Below, one piece after another: positions 37,154 to 52,100 of a stretch of DNA of 64,000 nt. A model generated the notes under the pieces. That model did no database searches, had not been told where the DNA came from, and saw nothing but the letters and a program-made list of their open reading frames with translations. The DNA comes from Cercis canadensis. Its lineage: Eukaryota > Streptophyta > Magnoliopsida > Fabales > Fabaceae. The translations under genes and the position numbers were made by a program. Location: contig QAOA01003506.1 in the NCBI GenBank assembly GCA_003255065.1, positions 1-64,000 on the forward strand. The letters run 5' to 3'. The first letter of the stretch is position 1; each line of letters opens with the position of its first letter.

Positions 37154-40100
37154 CTAAGTTGAATTTGGGACCAACTTTGGGTGAGCAGCAGCATATATAG
37201 AAGAGTTTACATCAGGCTTCAGGTGTGAAAGCAGATGTTGAATGTCCGGTCGGAGACTCTCCGATGCCCTTCCGATGAGAGCCAAAACTTCCGGTCGAGG
37301 TTTGCTGCTAGCCTGCACAGGCCCTCCCTGCCCTTCATAATGGACAACATGATAGCTGAACACAGTGGCATGAATATGTAAGTGGTGAGGCAGCAGAAGA
37401 CCAGGATTTCTAAACTTTTAAGATATTACATTTTTAGAACAACTGAGTAGCACTTACAGGAAGTCAATGAGATCTGATATTTCTGATGCTTCAACAGCTG
37501 CTGACGGTTGGGAGTTTTTTCCAAACACATCCACTAGTATACTTAATAGCAATGAAAGGGTCTGTGGCATTTTTCAGAAGTTGAGAGAGAAAACATCAAC
37601 AACCAAAATTTCAGTAACCTATATTTAAGTTCAATGAATCATCTGAAAGTGCAGAACAAAAGATAATGAGATGTGCCAAAATTTTAATAACCTATATCAA
37701 AACTCTAATAATTTTTTCCAAAATGAAGACGGCTATTATCGTTTAGATGGTTTTGGTCAAAATAAACGTTTGCTTGGACTGAGAAAGTAATATCTCAGAA
37801 TCTGAGTCATTGGTATGCCACGCTATTTGAAATGCATCAGAGTTCAGGCAAGGATAGACAAAGAGGGGGAAAAGGACAGACATGGCCAATATTTAAGAAT
37901 CTGATGCACTCTGTTATACCATGATGGACATCCTCCAAAAGTACTGCTAAAAAAAAAATCACAGTTTTTAATTTACATATGAATGATATGATGATATTCC
38001 TGAACTCTCTAGGGTTTCAGGGAAATCATTAAAAATATTTGCAGGAAGAAAAATATAATATTTGTGTGCCCCCAAAAAAAAAGACTACAGGAGATCTTAT
38101 TGATCTACAAGACTACAATGTCAAGATACGTCTACTTTTTTAACAAACACAAGGGTCAAGTCAGACTCAGAGGGCTAATAAAATTCCTTATCATGAGATT
38201 AAGGACATAACTATCTGAAAGTATAGTCCTAGTATTTATATGTTTATGCTTTTGTAAGATAAATTATTATAGAAATGATTTGATAACCAATATTTTCACA
38301 CTCCATAATTGATTTTACGGACACAATATAGGCTAACAATCTGTGGCAAGTTTGTCAGTATTCAAGACTGCGGGAAAGAAATGATTCATGAATGCATTAA
38401 GAAGTCAGGTTCTTCATGCCTTTGTTTTCAATGTTGAAGTATTGAACCTATACTGGCACAAGGACACAAAGAGGCATCTACTTATACACATGCACATGAA
38501 AGCTGATAAATTAGTAAAATTGGTGACTTTCTTTACCTTGTTGAAAAAGGCATGAGCATTGGCAAGTTTTGGAAGAAGTGGAGCCATTATACGGAATGCT
38601 ATCCTCAACATTGCAACTGATGTTACTGGCCGAAGTTGCTTGATGATAACATGGGTCCCTTCTAGCCATTCTTGAGGGAGGTTACTGAAGAATGCATGGA
38701 GCAGGGCAATGACATTCCCTGTAAATACAAGAAAAGACAAGGGTTCCTCTCAGGCACTTTAATCCCAATTTATTACTGGAACTAGATTAAGTTCACAAGT
38801 TTAAATAAAAGCAGTATGTCCTTCTAAGCATAAATCAAGGAAGTAGGCATTTTAATTTCCATGCTGCTGCTTGCTGATATTGTAGTACTAGAACCTCACA
38901 ATCATTTATTATGAAAAAAAATTCAATTATTCACTTAAATGGAGCTGTTTACAACCAAACACCATAAAGAGAACTTTAAAATTGAAGCTAGTACCATGTC
39001 ATTTTCATTCTCTTCTATTCTCTCTTGGGTAGTTGAAACGATTTTTATAGAAAATATCTTCTAGAGATGCTACATTTGAGTAATTAACCTCTTTTCAAAA
39101 ATCTTATGATAACCCAGGCAAAGGAAAATTGAAAGTGCTAAAGTTACTTGTACACATGACACCTTGACCAGAAACTTATATGTCAGCAAGTAATACTTGA
39201 CTCACTATACTTAAAAAAGGAAGACTAAAAATAGTGTGCAACAGTGAAAATGATCTGCTACAACTCAAAAGATCAATTAAACCTTCACTACTTCCCCTAT
39301 ATTTCAGTAAATCCTGACAGCAGTCATTTTGAAATAATATGTACTTTACTTCCATCCAGAGCCTTTTATGTTCTAAAACTATTATTTTTAGAATCATTAC
39401 CCCTTCTTCCCTCCTAGATCTTCTATAGTTTCCTCCAACCCAAATTATAATGGAATTTATCTGAACATACACAAACACATTCTGATGCATGTCTAACTCA
39501 AGAACACATGTAAAACATGTTGGACACATTGACACGCTAATCCTGACACATATTTCATATAGGAAAATGTCTTGAACAGGATTTGCATTTAAATGTCTAA
39601 AGATAGACTAAGGATGTACAGAATTCAAATTCTACTGATATGACTTGAGCAATGAATTTTATAGTAAATAACTCCATTGCAAAACCATACCAATGGCTGT
39701 GGAAGTATTGTCCTGTGCAGCCCAAGTTGGATCTAACAAAGCATAGCCAACAGCAGAGTCTATTTCCCCAAGTGATCTTTTAACATCTGTAAGCCACCAG
39801 TTCTCTTTTATTATACGTGTCGTCTCCATGTAAAGTTGTACATGAAAATCAGGAGGAAGCTGAGCCAGTAGGAGGCCACAAGCTTGTATTAACAAGCAAG
39901 ACAATTGTTGGCATGTGTAACCACTTCGTGAAACAAAGTTAGAGGTGTTTATTCCTGAAGCTGAAGGAGTTGATCTGCTTGCACCTAAGGAATCTGTGCT
40001 TCCCCCAGAAGGGGATGTTGGTAATACTGAACCCTGCCCTACACCATTAGAACCTCCATGTAGACCATTGCTGGACTGGATCAGTGTCGGCTGTATATTA

Positions 40101-43100
40101 ACAATAATCTGAACAAGTGATTGTACTATTTGAGATGTAGGTACAGGGAGGGAGAGTATCTCAATGACTGCAGTCTCAAGAACCAGCTGCGTATATGTGC
40201 CAGGATCCTGAATTTGGTAATATGCCTTTTGGCCCTCAGAAGCATTTGTAGGCCCAGCTTGAGATGCTGCTGGCTTGTTATGTAGAGTACGCACTGCATT
40301 GTTTGAAACATCATCTGTAGGTCCAGATTTTGAATTGTTATGCAAGGTAGGGATAACATTATTCACTATTCCCAATAATAGAGTTGCAAAATAGTCCGGA
40401 GGAGGGCACATAACAGGATTTGATGAACTTATATGCTGTGGGAATGACTCTGAAAATGGAATCTGAAAGAAATAGAAACCTAATCAAAGTTGCGGAACAA
40501 TACCATTTTAAACAACCTTAAGGAAAGAAAACATAGGAAGCGGGAGAAAAGAAGTTCGTTACCTTGCTGATATCAAGTACATTGAGTATTCGAACAATGA
40601 GCTTTCCAGGAAGATGGCCATAGAAATAAGCAAGTATATCCCGAACAAACGTAAATCTTAGAGGGTAATAAGCAAGAAATGGAGAATACATCGCCAGCAA
40701 TCTGTCTGCTGAATCCATAGCATCATTTTCAATAAGTCTATAAACAATTAAGGGGATGACTGGAAGTAATCGTGCTGCAATATCATCATAGAACACTGGA
40801 TACCTGGAACATTAGTTATGGCAGTGTCAGTAGTGTTCACACTGATACACTGAAAGATGTATTATTCCCAACTAAAGGGGTACATAGCAAATTAAAAATG
40901 TAAAAAACACATTTGAAGAAAACTGCTTACAGCTACTTCTCTGCTCCTCATAGCAAACTAAGTGTCAGATGCACTGACAATAATTGCACCCACTATTAGC
41001 TTAAGCTTTCACAATGATTTGGTTATCCGTCAAGGCATCAGAAAATTCTTTAAAAGGTTACTTGAAGTTCAGATTCTAATTGGTTCTCATATTTCTCAGT
41101 ATTATCAGGTTCAGTTCCATTCAGTGGTCCACATCCAGGATCCCATATAAGGGCACTTCCTAACAGCTTAAAATTTTATAGGAAAGTTTCATTTGGGAGT
41201 AATCAGGTCTGAACAATGTAGTAAGTATTATCCATTTTTTATCCGATAGTTTCTGTACATGATTTATAGATGGTTTAATTAATCATTTAGTCCCTATAAT
41301 TTTACTCCTTTTTAATTTATCCCCCATATTTGAATTTTTTTGATCATGTACTTCAAATTTTAATAAAATTGTAATCAAGTCCCTGCCACTATTTTCTGTT
41401 ACATATTCATCTAAATGGAGCCAGTGTGGCATCATCCCTCCCATTGCTACATCCAGGTCTAACTGTAGTCCAGTGAACAGAACATTTTTCCCAGTGTGTG
41501 CCAGCTGCTTCACATGATCATAGCATGCCAACATTCGCCCCCATACTTGACACAGAAGCAGATCAGTCAATCTCTTAAGTTTTGTCATTGCTCTTCTCAA
41601 TGTCACAGCCGTAGAATGAGGCATACAGATCTTCATTCTTTTACACCAGGAAGAGACAAGTGTGCCAATTCTTGGAAAAAATACAAATTAAAAACCTCCA
41701 TTTTGGGTGTCACAAATAACTCAAACAACTTATTGGTTTTGAAGTTCCATTACCACCAAAATTTTGGTCAACCATGAAGAATTAAGTTAGAAGAAGACAC
41801 TTAATCTTGCAGAAGACTAGTTGAGACATTATTCTAAGAGAATGTACCTGTCCTTCCAAGAAAGGTGATTTCCAAGAGCCTTTTGCAACTCAACCCGCTT
41901 AAATATTCCAGAGTAAAGCCAATGTTCAGGGGGCCCGCGATTCATACAAAATAATTTAGCTCTTTGCTGAAGCTCTTGCCTATCAAGTAGACTAATCTGC
42001 AATGTTCATTACTACATTATTACTCAATATAGAAGAAAGACACAACTCAGTAAACATCCTTTCTTTTATATATATTGCAGCTTCTATACAGGCACTTCAA
42101 AGTAATCTAACTTACTCTTAGATCAAATAAAGACAAATAAAAGAGGAAAAATAAGACTCCAGAAAGCTTCCTTTCTTCTAAGAACAATTTTTAAATTGTA
42201 GCTTACCCATTCCTGTTTTAGAGGGGCAGTTGCTTAAAAATAGAGACACCAAACTGGGAGTACTGCATCATAAATTGTTGAAGATATTTATTTAAAAAAA
42301 AAAATTAGAAAGAAGGTATGGAAGTTTCAAATTAATAAAATTTCACAAGGAAAGAGACGAAACAGAATTTAAGTATCCAAATTAAGACGCATTTCCAGGA
42401 AAACACAAAAAGAAACAGATGAGACACACTCAGTTTAGATGGGATAGGCAACTCTCAAAAATAATCATTTTAACTTGTTAAGTTATTCAACTGATTTTCT
42501 TTTTTTAGTGTCCAAATTAAGGTCATAGGTAATCAATTGAAAACATAATTTTTCTATCGTTGTCCCAACAAATTAATTTTAGTTCTTAAATATCTGGAAA
42601 GCTTATATAAATAAATTAAAAAAAAAAAAGGTCTAGAATGGCTTTTTTTTTGCAAAAGAAAAAAGAACTTCATTTCATTGAAAGAATGTTCTTGTAATGA
42701 GCCCTTCAAAGTCCATCCTGTGCTAATTTCAAAATATGAAGTGCCATCTAAGACTAAATTGATTACATTTATTGAATAATTTGAATCTATAGAAAGAAAA
42801 TTTTTAGTACAGTATATGTTATTCTTAATTTAATTAAGATCTATGTACATATGTGCATATAAGCTCATTAGAGAGATCCATAACAAGATCATAGAGCTAG
42901 AATGTGCATACCACAATACGCAAAGCATGGGGATCATCATCACGATCAATAAGTGCCAGAAGCAAGATATCCAAAGGAAGTAACTCATTTGTCCAAACAA
43001 AAAAGGCAAGGCTTGCACAAGCTTTTAACAGAAGATCCTGTAAAGGAAAACTACATGAATAGTGCTAAAAGGTACTACTCTACAGAAGTAAAAGAAATAG

Positions 43101-46100
43101 AACATCATGGCAAAACTGTTAACCTGTAAGGAATGTGCCTGTTGAAGCTCCACCTGAATGTGATGAAGCAGAACATCCACCATCGTGTAAATGTTATATG
43201 TTACCTCTTCAGGAGAAAATTCCCTCAGGACACGTGCCTATACAAATGTGGCAAGCACAGGTGAATCTTTTAGATGCCATAAGAGAGTTTTAGCAATGAT
43301 AGGAAAGAGCTATTCAAGAACAAAAGTTAAGTTGCATTCACATAAGGAGAGGAAAATTGTCTTGAAACATCCCTACATACATTATAGTAACACAGTTGAA
43401 TTTTCCTAAACCATAAGAAGTTCTACAAGGTAGCACCAAAATGACAAGGATTCAAACAGCTGTTAGATTACTCATACCAGGTTTCCACTGTTAATATTTT
43501 CCGCATGCCTATGCATTAATATCCATGCACCAGCACACAAATATTGTCGGTGCATAGGGAAACTATGACTGATATAGGTCATAACATAAGTAGGATCAGC
43601 TGAAGAAGAAAGAAGCTGGGTGCACTGATTTATAACAGTGGTTTCTGCCTGCAGAAAAAGTGTCTTAAATATTAATTTATTTACCCAGTCAAAATGAGAA
43701 CATAAGGGGAAAAACAAAATTCATAAAATTTAATCAATAGGTTCTGTACTTCCAAATTTATAATAAAAATTGCAATTGTATTGCCAATGAACATTATCTA
43801 AAATGTAGAAACACGTATATTATGATAAAAGTAGCCTTCAAATAATCTTATATGTGATGGAAGAGATTGCAAAGACGGAAAATATACAATGGGTTGCCAC
43901 AGGCCGCTCTCTTTTTTCTTTCTTACTGATACAGACAATTTGTTCGCATAAGAACAATGAGAATTTTTATTACGTAATTGATTTCTCCCTAACCCAATAA
44001 AATAAATAAATAAATAAAAAGCTGGATTTTGCTTTTTATTTGTCAGAGAAGTAATATAACTATGGTAATTTTCTCTTAAACCATTTAGCTACTAGAGGTA
44101 TAAAATTAACCCTTTTTCTGCATTATCTAACTTGGGAGCATATATGGTACATTAAGAGTAGTTGAGGTGTAAAATGGTTTCCTCTGTTTAATACACTTTT
44201 CTTGAAAGTGAAAGGAAAGGAGGAATGATTTTGTAGTAGAAATATTTTAGAATAGCTCGTGTTTCACAGATCCCTAATTTAGTGGCTGAAGATGCAGGAC
44301 AGCTTATTCATTGTCGCTCTTTAGACCTTCTCATCTTTTAAATCAGAAGCACTTGTAGGAAGCCATTGGATATTTCCAACATAATTCAGTTCTTTTCCTT
44401 CTTTTTGTGTAATTTTCAACATAAAACATAATTATGCAAATCACAACAAAAACTCACTGAACTTTGTATTTCTATTCTTTTACTAATCTAGAAGGCATGC
44501 CTGATGCGGTAATACAAATTTGTATAACAAACCTGCTGCCATGCTTGTATTGCAAGGCTCCTTTTATCCATACGACCACCCAAGGCTTCACGCAGAACAG
44601 AAGGGAAGTAACGTAGTGTTTTTTCAGACCACGTATGCTGACTAGTTGCCATTATTTGTTCCAACATAGTTTGGAGATAAAGCAGGTGATCGGCATCCGC
44701 AATTCCTCGTGTTTTAATAAGGATAGCAAGAGTTATTACAGTTACTCTATTCAAAGTTTCAGTAAATTCAGTTGGGCCCTGAAAATAGTTAAAAGAAAAA
44801 GGCAAAAAAGAAATAAAGAATCAATCTGGTTCAGAAGGACTAGTAAGCTAAAAAGAAACAGAAACATAAATGAAAAAATAGAGGTTTCAGCTAAGAGACA
44901 AAAGCAAATACCTTTCCTTCCCTTTTAACCAAGAAGAAATCTCTCAATGAGAAAATGAGATTCAAGCACAGATTTTCAGCTAATCTGAATACTCGATGAT
45001 CTCCTCGTTTTCCTTTTAGAGCAGAAATAATCTTTGTAACATCGTACATCAAGGCTTTGCTTTTTCCCTGGTATCTAGACAAAAGGAGAAAGTTTTGAAT
45101 TTAGAATACAACTTGCAGCACAGTTAATTTTGGTGCTAAATGAAAGATATGTCCCAATCTAAGCCCTTTTCTGGAAGCTAGTGACAGATTTTGGGGGGTA
45201 AAAAGTCCAGATGGGATGGTAAAAGATCATATAGTTCTGAACCCACAACTTAAAAAATGGGGGGAAAAAGAAACAAAAGAATGCTTCAATAAAATGGGAA
45301 ACTATCTTTACTTTTGACAGAAGGAAAGTTTCATACAACAATGGTGAACAGAAATAATCACCTGTAAAGTGGAAGTAACCGATAGTTCAATATTTCAAGG
45401 ACCAAAAGTGTTACTCCTGGCTTGCTCAGTAAAGAAGGATTTCTTTGCACTAAATGCTGTGACAGGTCACATGTTCATGATAAGTTATCATAATATTGGC
45501 CAGTAAGCACAATAAAGATCACTAATGAAGATTAAGGAAGATATAAAAAGGGCAATATCAACAACATAAAGGGGGACCACAAAAGTAAAACAAAACAAGA
45601 GATAGTATATGCTTCATGATACCATAACCATAACAAGAATAAGTATTAGGTGATTGCCTGACGTCATAAGAACTAGAAGAGGTGAGAGATAAAAAATCAT
45701 AATTTTTCAGATAGACTTTCATAGCCATTCTTGTAATCCACCAAAGAAAAGAGTAATTTAATATTTCAGATCGACTGTCAAAACAAGCTAGAGATGGGCA
45801 TTTAATTATTTTATGCATCTACATGAAACCTAAGAAAAAGTTGCCAGCTAATGTGCCACTAGATATAGGGGTTCCACCAAAGGAATTTCCCATGTTTGGT
45901 TTCCAATTTTACCTTCCAACAAAAGATAGAAAAACAAAAATTAGTTCCTTCTAAGCAATCATAGATGCATGAAGATATTACATTTTCATTGNTTTATGCA
46001 TCTACATGAAATCTAAGAAAAAGTTGCCAGCTAATGTGCCACTAGATATAGGGGTTCCACCAAAGGAATTTCCCATGTTTGGTTTCCAATTTTACCTTCC

Positions 46101-49100
46101 AACAAAAGATAGAAAAACAAAAATTAGTTCCTTCTAAGCAATCATAGATGCATGAAGATATTACATTTTCATTGACAATGATTAAGGAGTACTGTAAGAT
46201 GAAATAATCTTAGAGGGTAAAGAAATTACATTGAAATGTGAACGGAATAGTGAATGAGGTGCAATGAGTAACAATCTAGTATATGTTTCAACCATTGCAA
46301 TACTGGGCACAACCTGCAAATAAAATGAAAAGTCAATATCACAAAACATGTACTGAACTAATAGTAATTTCTCTGAACTACAGGAAAAGAGATGAAAATT
46401 ATTTATTTCCAGTTCTTCAAAGTCATTCTGATAAGAGGATATCATTGCTGAGAAACTTATGACCAGGACTCTTTGTTTCTGATAATATAGTAACAAGCAT
46501 ACTGTAACAAGAACATGGTACAATACCATGCTAGTAAATGAATTCTAACATACAAGAGAAGGAATGAGAGACAACCTGCCCAGAAAATATGGAATCTTCC
46601 ATTTGATAAGACAGCTTTATACATAAGTTCATTGAAAATCCAGACAACAATGACATAGGCAATGGGCTCACTTCTCGCGTAGCCACTAATCTCTCTGTTG
46701 ACTGTAGATTTGGTCCCGGTAGCAACTCAGTAACTCCAGCAGAACTTAGCCAATTCATTACTGTTTCACAAGCAGGTTGTGCCATTGTGTAAGACACGAC
46801 CCATAACATCCCTATTGAGCGCTCATCCATATTCATATAATCCATCATACGATCCCCTGAAAAGTCATATATACTTGAGAAAAAGAATATATGGTATTAT
46901 ATCAGATAAAATAAAACAAAATAAAGTGCTAGTTAAAGGCTTAGTACAATCATGCTTTCAAGTCTTGAGTAATACCAAAGATAATTCAAGTGCAACATAA
47001 CATTCTTCCTTCACCAAATTACAATCCAGAAGACATGATATTATATATCAAAAGATCTCACTAGTTTGGTTATAATCTGATCTTGAGTCTGATTGTAATA
47101 TTATATAGAACTTATAAATCATAACTATCTGGGTTATTAGCTGTAGTTACTATATTTAATTTTATATTTCAGTCTTAGGGGTATTTTTGTGATTTCCATT
47201 TAGTCCTGTTCATGTAGGCTTTAGTTATGGGTTTCCTTAGTTTTGTTTCACTCATGCAGGCTGTTATTTATGTTTATTAATAGTAGCTGGTTATTAAATT
47301 GGGCCTAAAATACTGAGTAACTTGGTCCCCAAGTAGTCATACTTAATTATATAACCAGCAATTTCAGATTAAAAAGAATGAAGAGTTTATTTCAGAGAAA
47401 TCCTAGCTGTCCAATGTATGATGTTTCTCTCAGGTGGGATGCCTAAGAAAACCTAGGTGTAAAGCAGGGTTGTTCTATCTTCTTCCAATCTTATCTAATT
47501 TCTACAGAATCAATTCTTTTTCAGATCTGTTTCCTCAGCCACATACCCAAAACTCCCCATTTTCACAAACCTTAAACCATCTTTCTACAAATTTGCCCCA
47601 ATTCCCATCCACATAGTTACTGTTCCCCAGTACCGTTCACAGCCGTGGAACATTACCATTTACTACTTGAAGGTGCCAAAGTATAAGCATAAATAATATT
47701 TTGAGTTCAATTCATGCTATAAGGTAAAGCTGCAGGTCTGTTATAGAATTCTTTGGCTAAATGGTACTTATGAGAAGAAAGATAATTAAAAAGAAGAAAA
47801 ATCAATGAGAACAAGAGTGACCAAAGACACCTATACCAAGTGATCCTACATCAACTTTGTTGTGTGAGTGTGCCAATTTTATAAATGAATGCAACACATT
47901 ATCTGAAATACAAATTGATTATACTCATCTACTGTGATGTTCATATCGTTCTGTCTTGTTTATAGGAAGATGCATTCACTTTCAGGAAAAAAAAGAAAGG
48001 AAAAACCTTCAGGTAACCAGCAAAAATGTTTCTTAAATTCCATAGATCCATAGCTTGCAGTGCGGTATGGTAGAATAAGCACTTATATTGCAAAATGGAC
48101 ATTATGAACAAACAGGAAATATTATTTATTGACTTGACTTTGTCAATAGCAGAAACCATAATGCAAAATTCATGTATTAATGTACCTTTGCTAGCTTGTC
48201 TCCACCATTCATCTATTTGCTTTCCTTTCTGAAGTTGCTCGTTGTTCAAATATTCTCTGGTTGATGTGTTCAATGACCAGATACGTAAATTTTGACAACT
48301 GCTTACAAAATCAAGCAAGATACTTTGAGGGTCATTAGGATCAGAGTTTCTCTCTTCTCTATGAAATGACAAAATCTTTCTGGTTGTATCCACCTGTTAA
48401 ATATTATTCATTGCCAATGTCATAATACACAAAAAATATATATTAGTCCTAGGACACAATCTAGGAATATAAAATATCCATTTAAGCAAATTGTGGACTA
48501 AATATACTTCCTGAAACAAAATTTGCAACAAATACACTGTATTATGGACATTACAAAAGAATAACAAGAAAGCAGGAAGAACAAATTTATATGTCTGCAG
48601 TGGAGACAAGAGAAAATTCAAAAAAAAAATTTAAAGACAACCTTTCTATGATCTGTATTCAAAGCATTCATGACCAGCTCAACTCGAATTATTTGTGCAA
48701 GCAGCCAAGTCACGTGATTTGTCTTAAGAATAGGGTGATCACCCTCTGTAAGACGTGAAACCAGCTTGTCCACAAAATCAACAAAATCAATGCATCCACT
48801 TTTCATAAGAAAAAAGAAAATATCAGAGAAGACAAGCCAGTCCTGCCAGCAATTTATCTCTGCAAGGAAAAGATTGCTTAGAAATATTTTTGAATATGAC
48901 AACCAAAACATTTCCTAGAATTAATTATTATACATGTCTCCACATTGAACAATGAGTATAGCACCAATCATAAATTAGTAATTATAAAGAAAAGCACATA
49001 ATAATCGGACACAGAATCCCATGACAACTCTAGCAATTTCTTAGTCCTAGAACTTTTAACTATTTAAGTAGGGACGGCTGTAGGAGATGGTGGGTTATTG

Positions 49101-52100
49101 GTATCTGAATTCAATAATTAAATCCCATATATAATCTTTCACGTATGTATCGCCCCCTATATTCCTGGTTCTAAATATAATCATACCAGTATTAGCACTT
49201 CCACCACACAATCGGAAAGGCCAAAATAGCATCAAAATATAAAATTTAGGATGATTGAGCAACTTATTACTTATATAATGCCAATAATTAAGAAAGTTAT
49301 TGAATATGAGATTAGGAACACTAAATTTGTATGCAAGAACTACACAAGAAAATAAAATAAAAAATAAAAATCCTACACATTTCAAGCTTAAAGCTCCCAT
49401 GCTCATATATATTTTATATGATTCCATTAAACAGAATAAACATAAATATATAATAAAAGAGAAAAGCTTCTTACCTGAGTTTGTCAATTTCAATAGTTCA
49501 ACAATTCTATCAATTGTTGCCTCACAAATCATTTCTGAAGTAAAAACAGCACCAGGTGTAGGCCCTTGAGATGCAGGCCTATAGAAAGGAGCTAGTAGCA
49601 GCACACGTCTCCACCAATCAGGTGATGGTGTAGTACGGAGAGCATGCCTTATACAACGTAAAGCTCTCTCCCAGTCCAAACTCCCCTTCTGGATAGAAGT
49701 TGCCAGATCCTACAGGCAGCATTAAGTGACTAATTTACCAATTTCCAACTTGCAGTGATCAATTATAGAATAGCTTAAGCATAGACATATAAATCATAGT
49801 TGCATATTTAAGCTGTTGAAGCAGAACACCACAAAATATTGGAGAGAAAAACAGAAGAATTTAATCAAAAGATGAGCATTTTTTCCTTTTCTCAAAGAAG
49901 AAATATTATTATGGAACAAAAGAAAAAGTGCAAATATACAAGATATGACATGTATTTGAATGGGAAACCAGCAAAGCTACAAAATCTCAAAAATGCAGTC
50001 ATGATGTCCAATTCCTCCATGTATTTGAATGGGAAACCCCATTTTGACAAGACCATGGGCAGAGCACCAAAGAAAGGGTTTTGTACACAATTGTCAACAA
50101 ATAATATTTTCCACGTTCATATCTCTTCTGTAACATTTCAAAAGACCAGCCATCTTAAGCTCCCTTAACATTTAGAATATTTAGGGTCAGTCACCACATT
50201 TCATTAAGAGTAACCACAATTTGTTTCAATGGAGTAGCCACAGCTGCCTTGAGTGTCCTAAATGTACAATAATTTTCCCTAACAATTGTAGCTGGGAAGT
50301 TAATAGGTTGATGATTTGCAATGCTATAGCCTATGCAATCCAGGTTCACCAAATCATGCTGGTGTTAAGATCCTATGCATTTGAAAGGAACTAGGATGAT
50401 TGATGAATGGATAATGCTTAATAAATGGATTATCAATCCTTGTTAATTTCCCATGGTTACCACATAGCTTCATACGGAAATCTGCCATCTTTAATTACAT
50501 ATCAAGGGCCAAAATCAAGAAATTGGTCATAACCATCACACAAAAGCAATAACCAAATCAAGCTATAGTCAGAGAAAATTGATGATCATCATTTAATTAC
50601 TTTTTTTCTTTTACAATACAAGGAATATAGATTATGGAATGAAAACGAGTATACACCAGAAAAACCAGCACGTGATCCAAGGACAATGCTGAAATGGTCA
50701 AATGATTCTTCAAGATGGTATCAAGGTTCGGTTTACCTAGAGATTCTTATTTAATCATTGCTGCCCACAATAATTTAATTAAAATTTCATCACAAGTAGT
50801 GTTGATTTTAAATCAGGGTAATCATAAGTCTATACTCTCTCTTCATTTTAAATCCAAAAAGATTTCCTATGAAGTGGCTTTGTGAAGCTTTTTAAAACCA
50901 TTCTTGGGCACTTTATTAATATATCTAATCTTAAGGGTTTCAATGAAAAACATATTCCTGCATGATATGATTGTGTCTAGAGAACTTGCTTTATAATCAC
51001 AGTCTCACGCATCAACAGTGATTTTCGAAAAGGTCATTACCTCTCCATGCAATGGTTCTCCAAGTACACTTAAATATGTGATTGGTGCATGCCTCAGTTG
51101 AACTGCAGCTTCACCCGAAATATTAGGAGTTGCTGGAGTCAGAATCCGAGGGGTCCCAAATGTAGGGCAATGGAGATGCTGATCCAACATTTGCATGTGC
51201 ATAGCCATCATATCTCGCCTCCTATGGATCTCCAAAATAAGTGTAAATAAGGCCTCATCATCAGGGATGTTCTCTATGAACTGCAAACCACTACGTAGTA
51301 ATTCATAAAAGGGCACTCGGCATTTTCCCTCATCAACTAAAAGCCAGATCACATCCAAACAACTATGTAGCCATGCAATTAAAGCTTTGTCAGGTCTCCA
51401 TGATTTTACTGTTTCAAGTTCATCAATTCCCTGTTGTCTCTGGTCCCAGTTTATCAGCCAATTCAGCATATGATGGAAGATTTCAGCATGAGTCACAGGT
51501 TTTAGATTAAACTCAAGACCAGTTAAAATAATCTTGCAACATAACTGACGAAGGCTGCTAATATCATTATTTCTGATAGATGGACTGACTCTTGTTTTAG
51601 ATTGTGGTCCATTGCAGGAAATATCAGGCGATTTGACTGGTGATAAAGCTGCACAAGATGATGGTTCAATAGTTGATTGTGCAGGGGAACCAATAGCATG
51701 AACAGAAGGTAATGGAGATGCAGGATTTGAAGACTGGAAATTAGAAGAATTGGGGATTGTGCTTGAAGGCGGTAGCATCCCTGACTGCGATAAGCTTGAA
51801 GAAGAAACAGCTGGCATTGTTTGATTCCCTTGACCAACAGGCAATTCTGAAGAAGAAACTGAAGAAAGAAGGGATGGCAAAAGAGTATCCCAGTTAATGT
51901 ATCCAATACTGCACAAGCTCCGTAAAGCAAAGAGAAGAAATTCTGCCCGTGGTGCATGACCACTACACTGCACAACTAGAGATATAAGAGTAGCTTCTGT
52001 CACAGAACGTAACTGATCTTGGTCCTGAAAGTACGGCATCAAAATAAATTTTAAAAAAATGTCACATGCTATTCCCAATTAAGACAGATGCAAAGCAGAA

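Noticed and set aside
39176-39535. 119-codon minus-strand frame
   Set aside because: It lies in MED23 intron 18, between two exons whose phases already join correctly.
49839-50168. 109-codon frame on the plus strand
   Set aside because: It lies inside intron 4 of MED23, has no recognisable domain and contains a short direct repeat.
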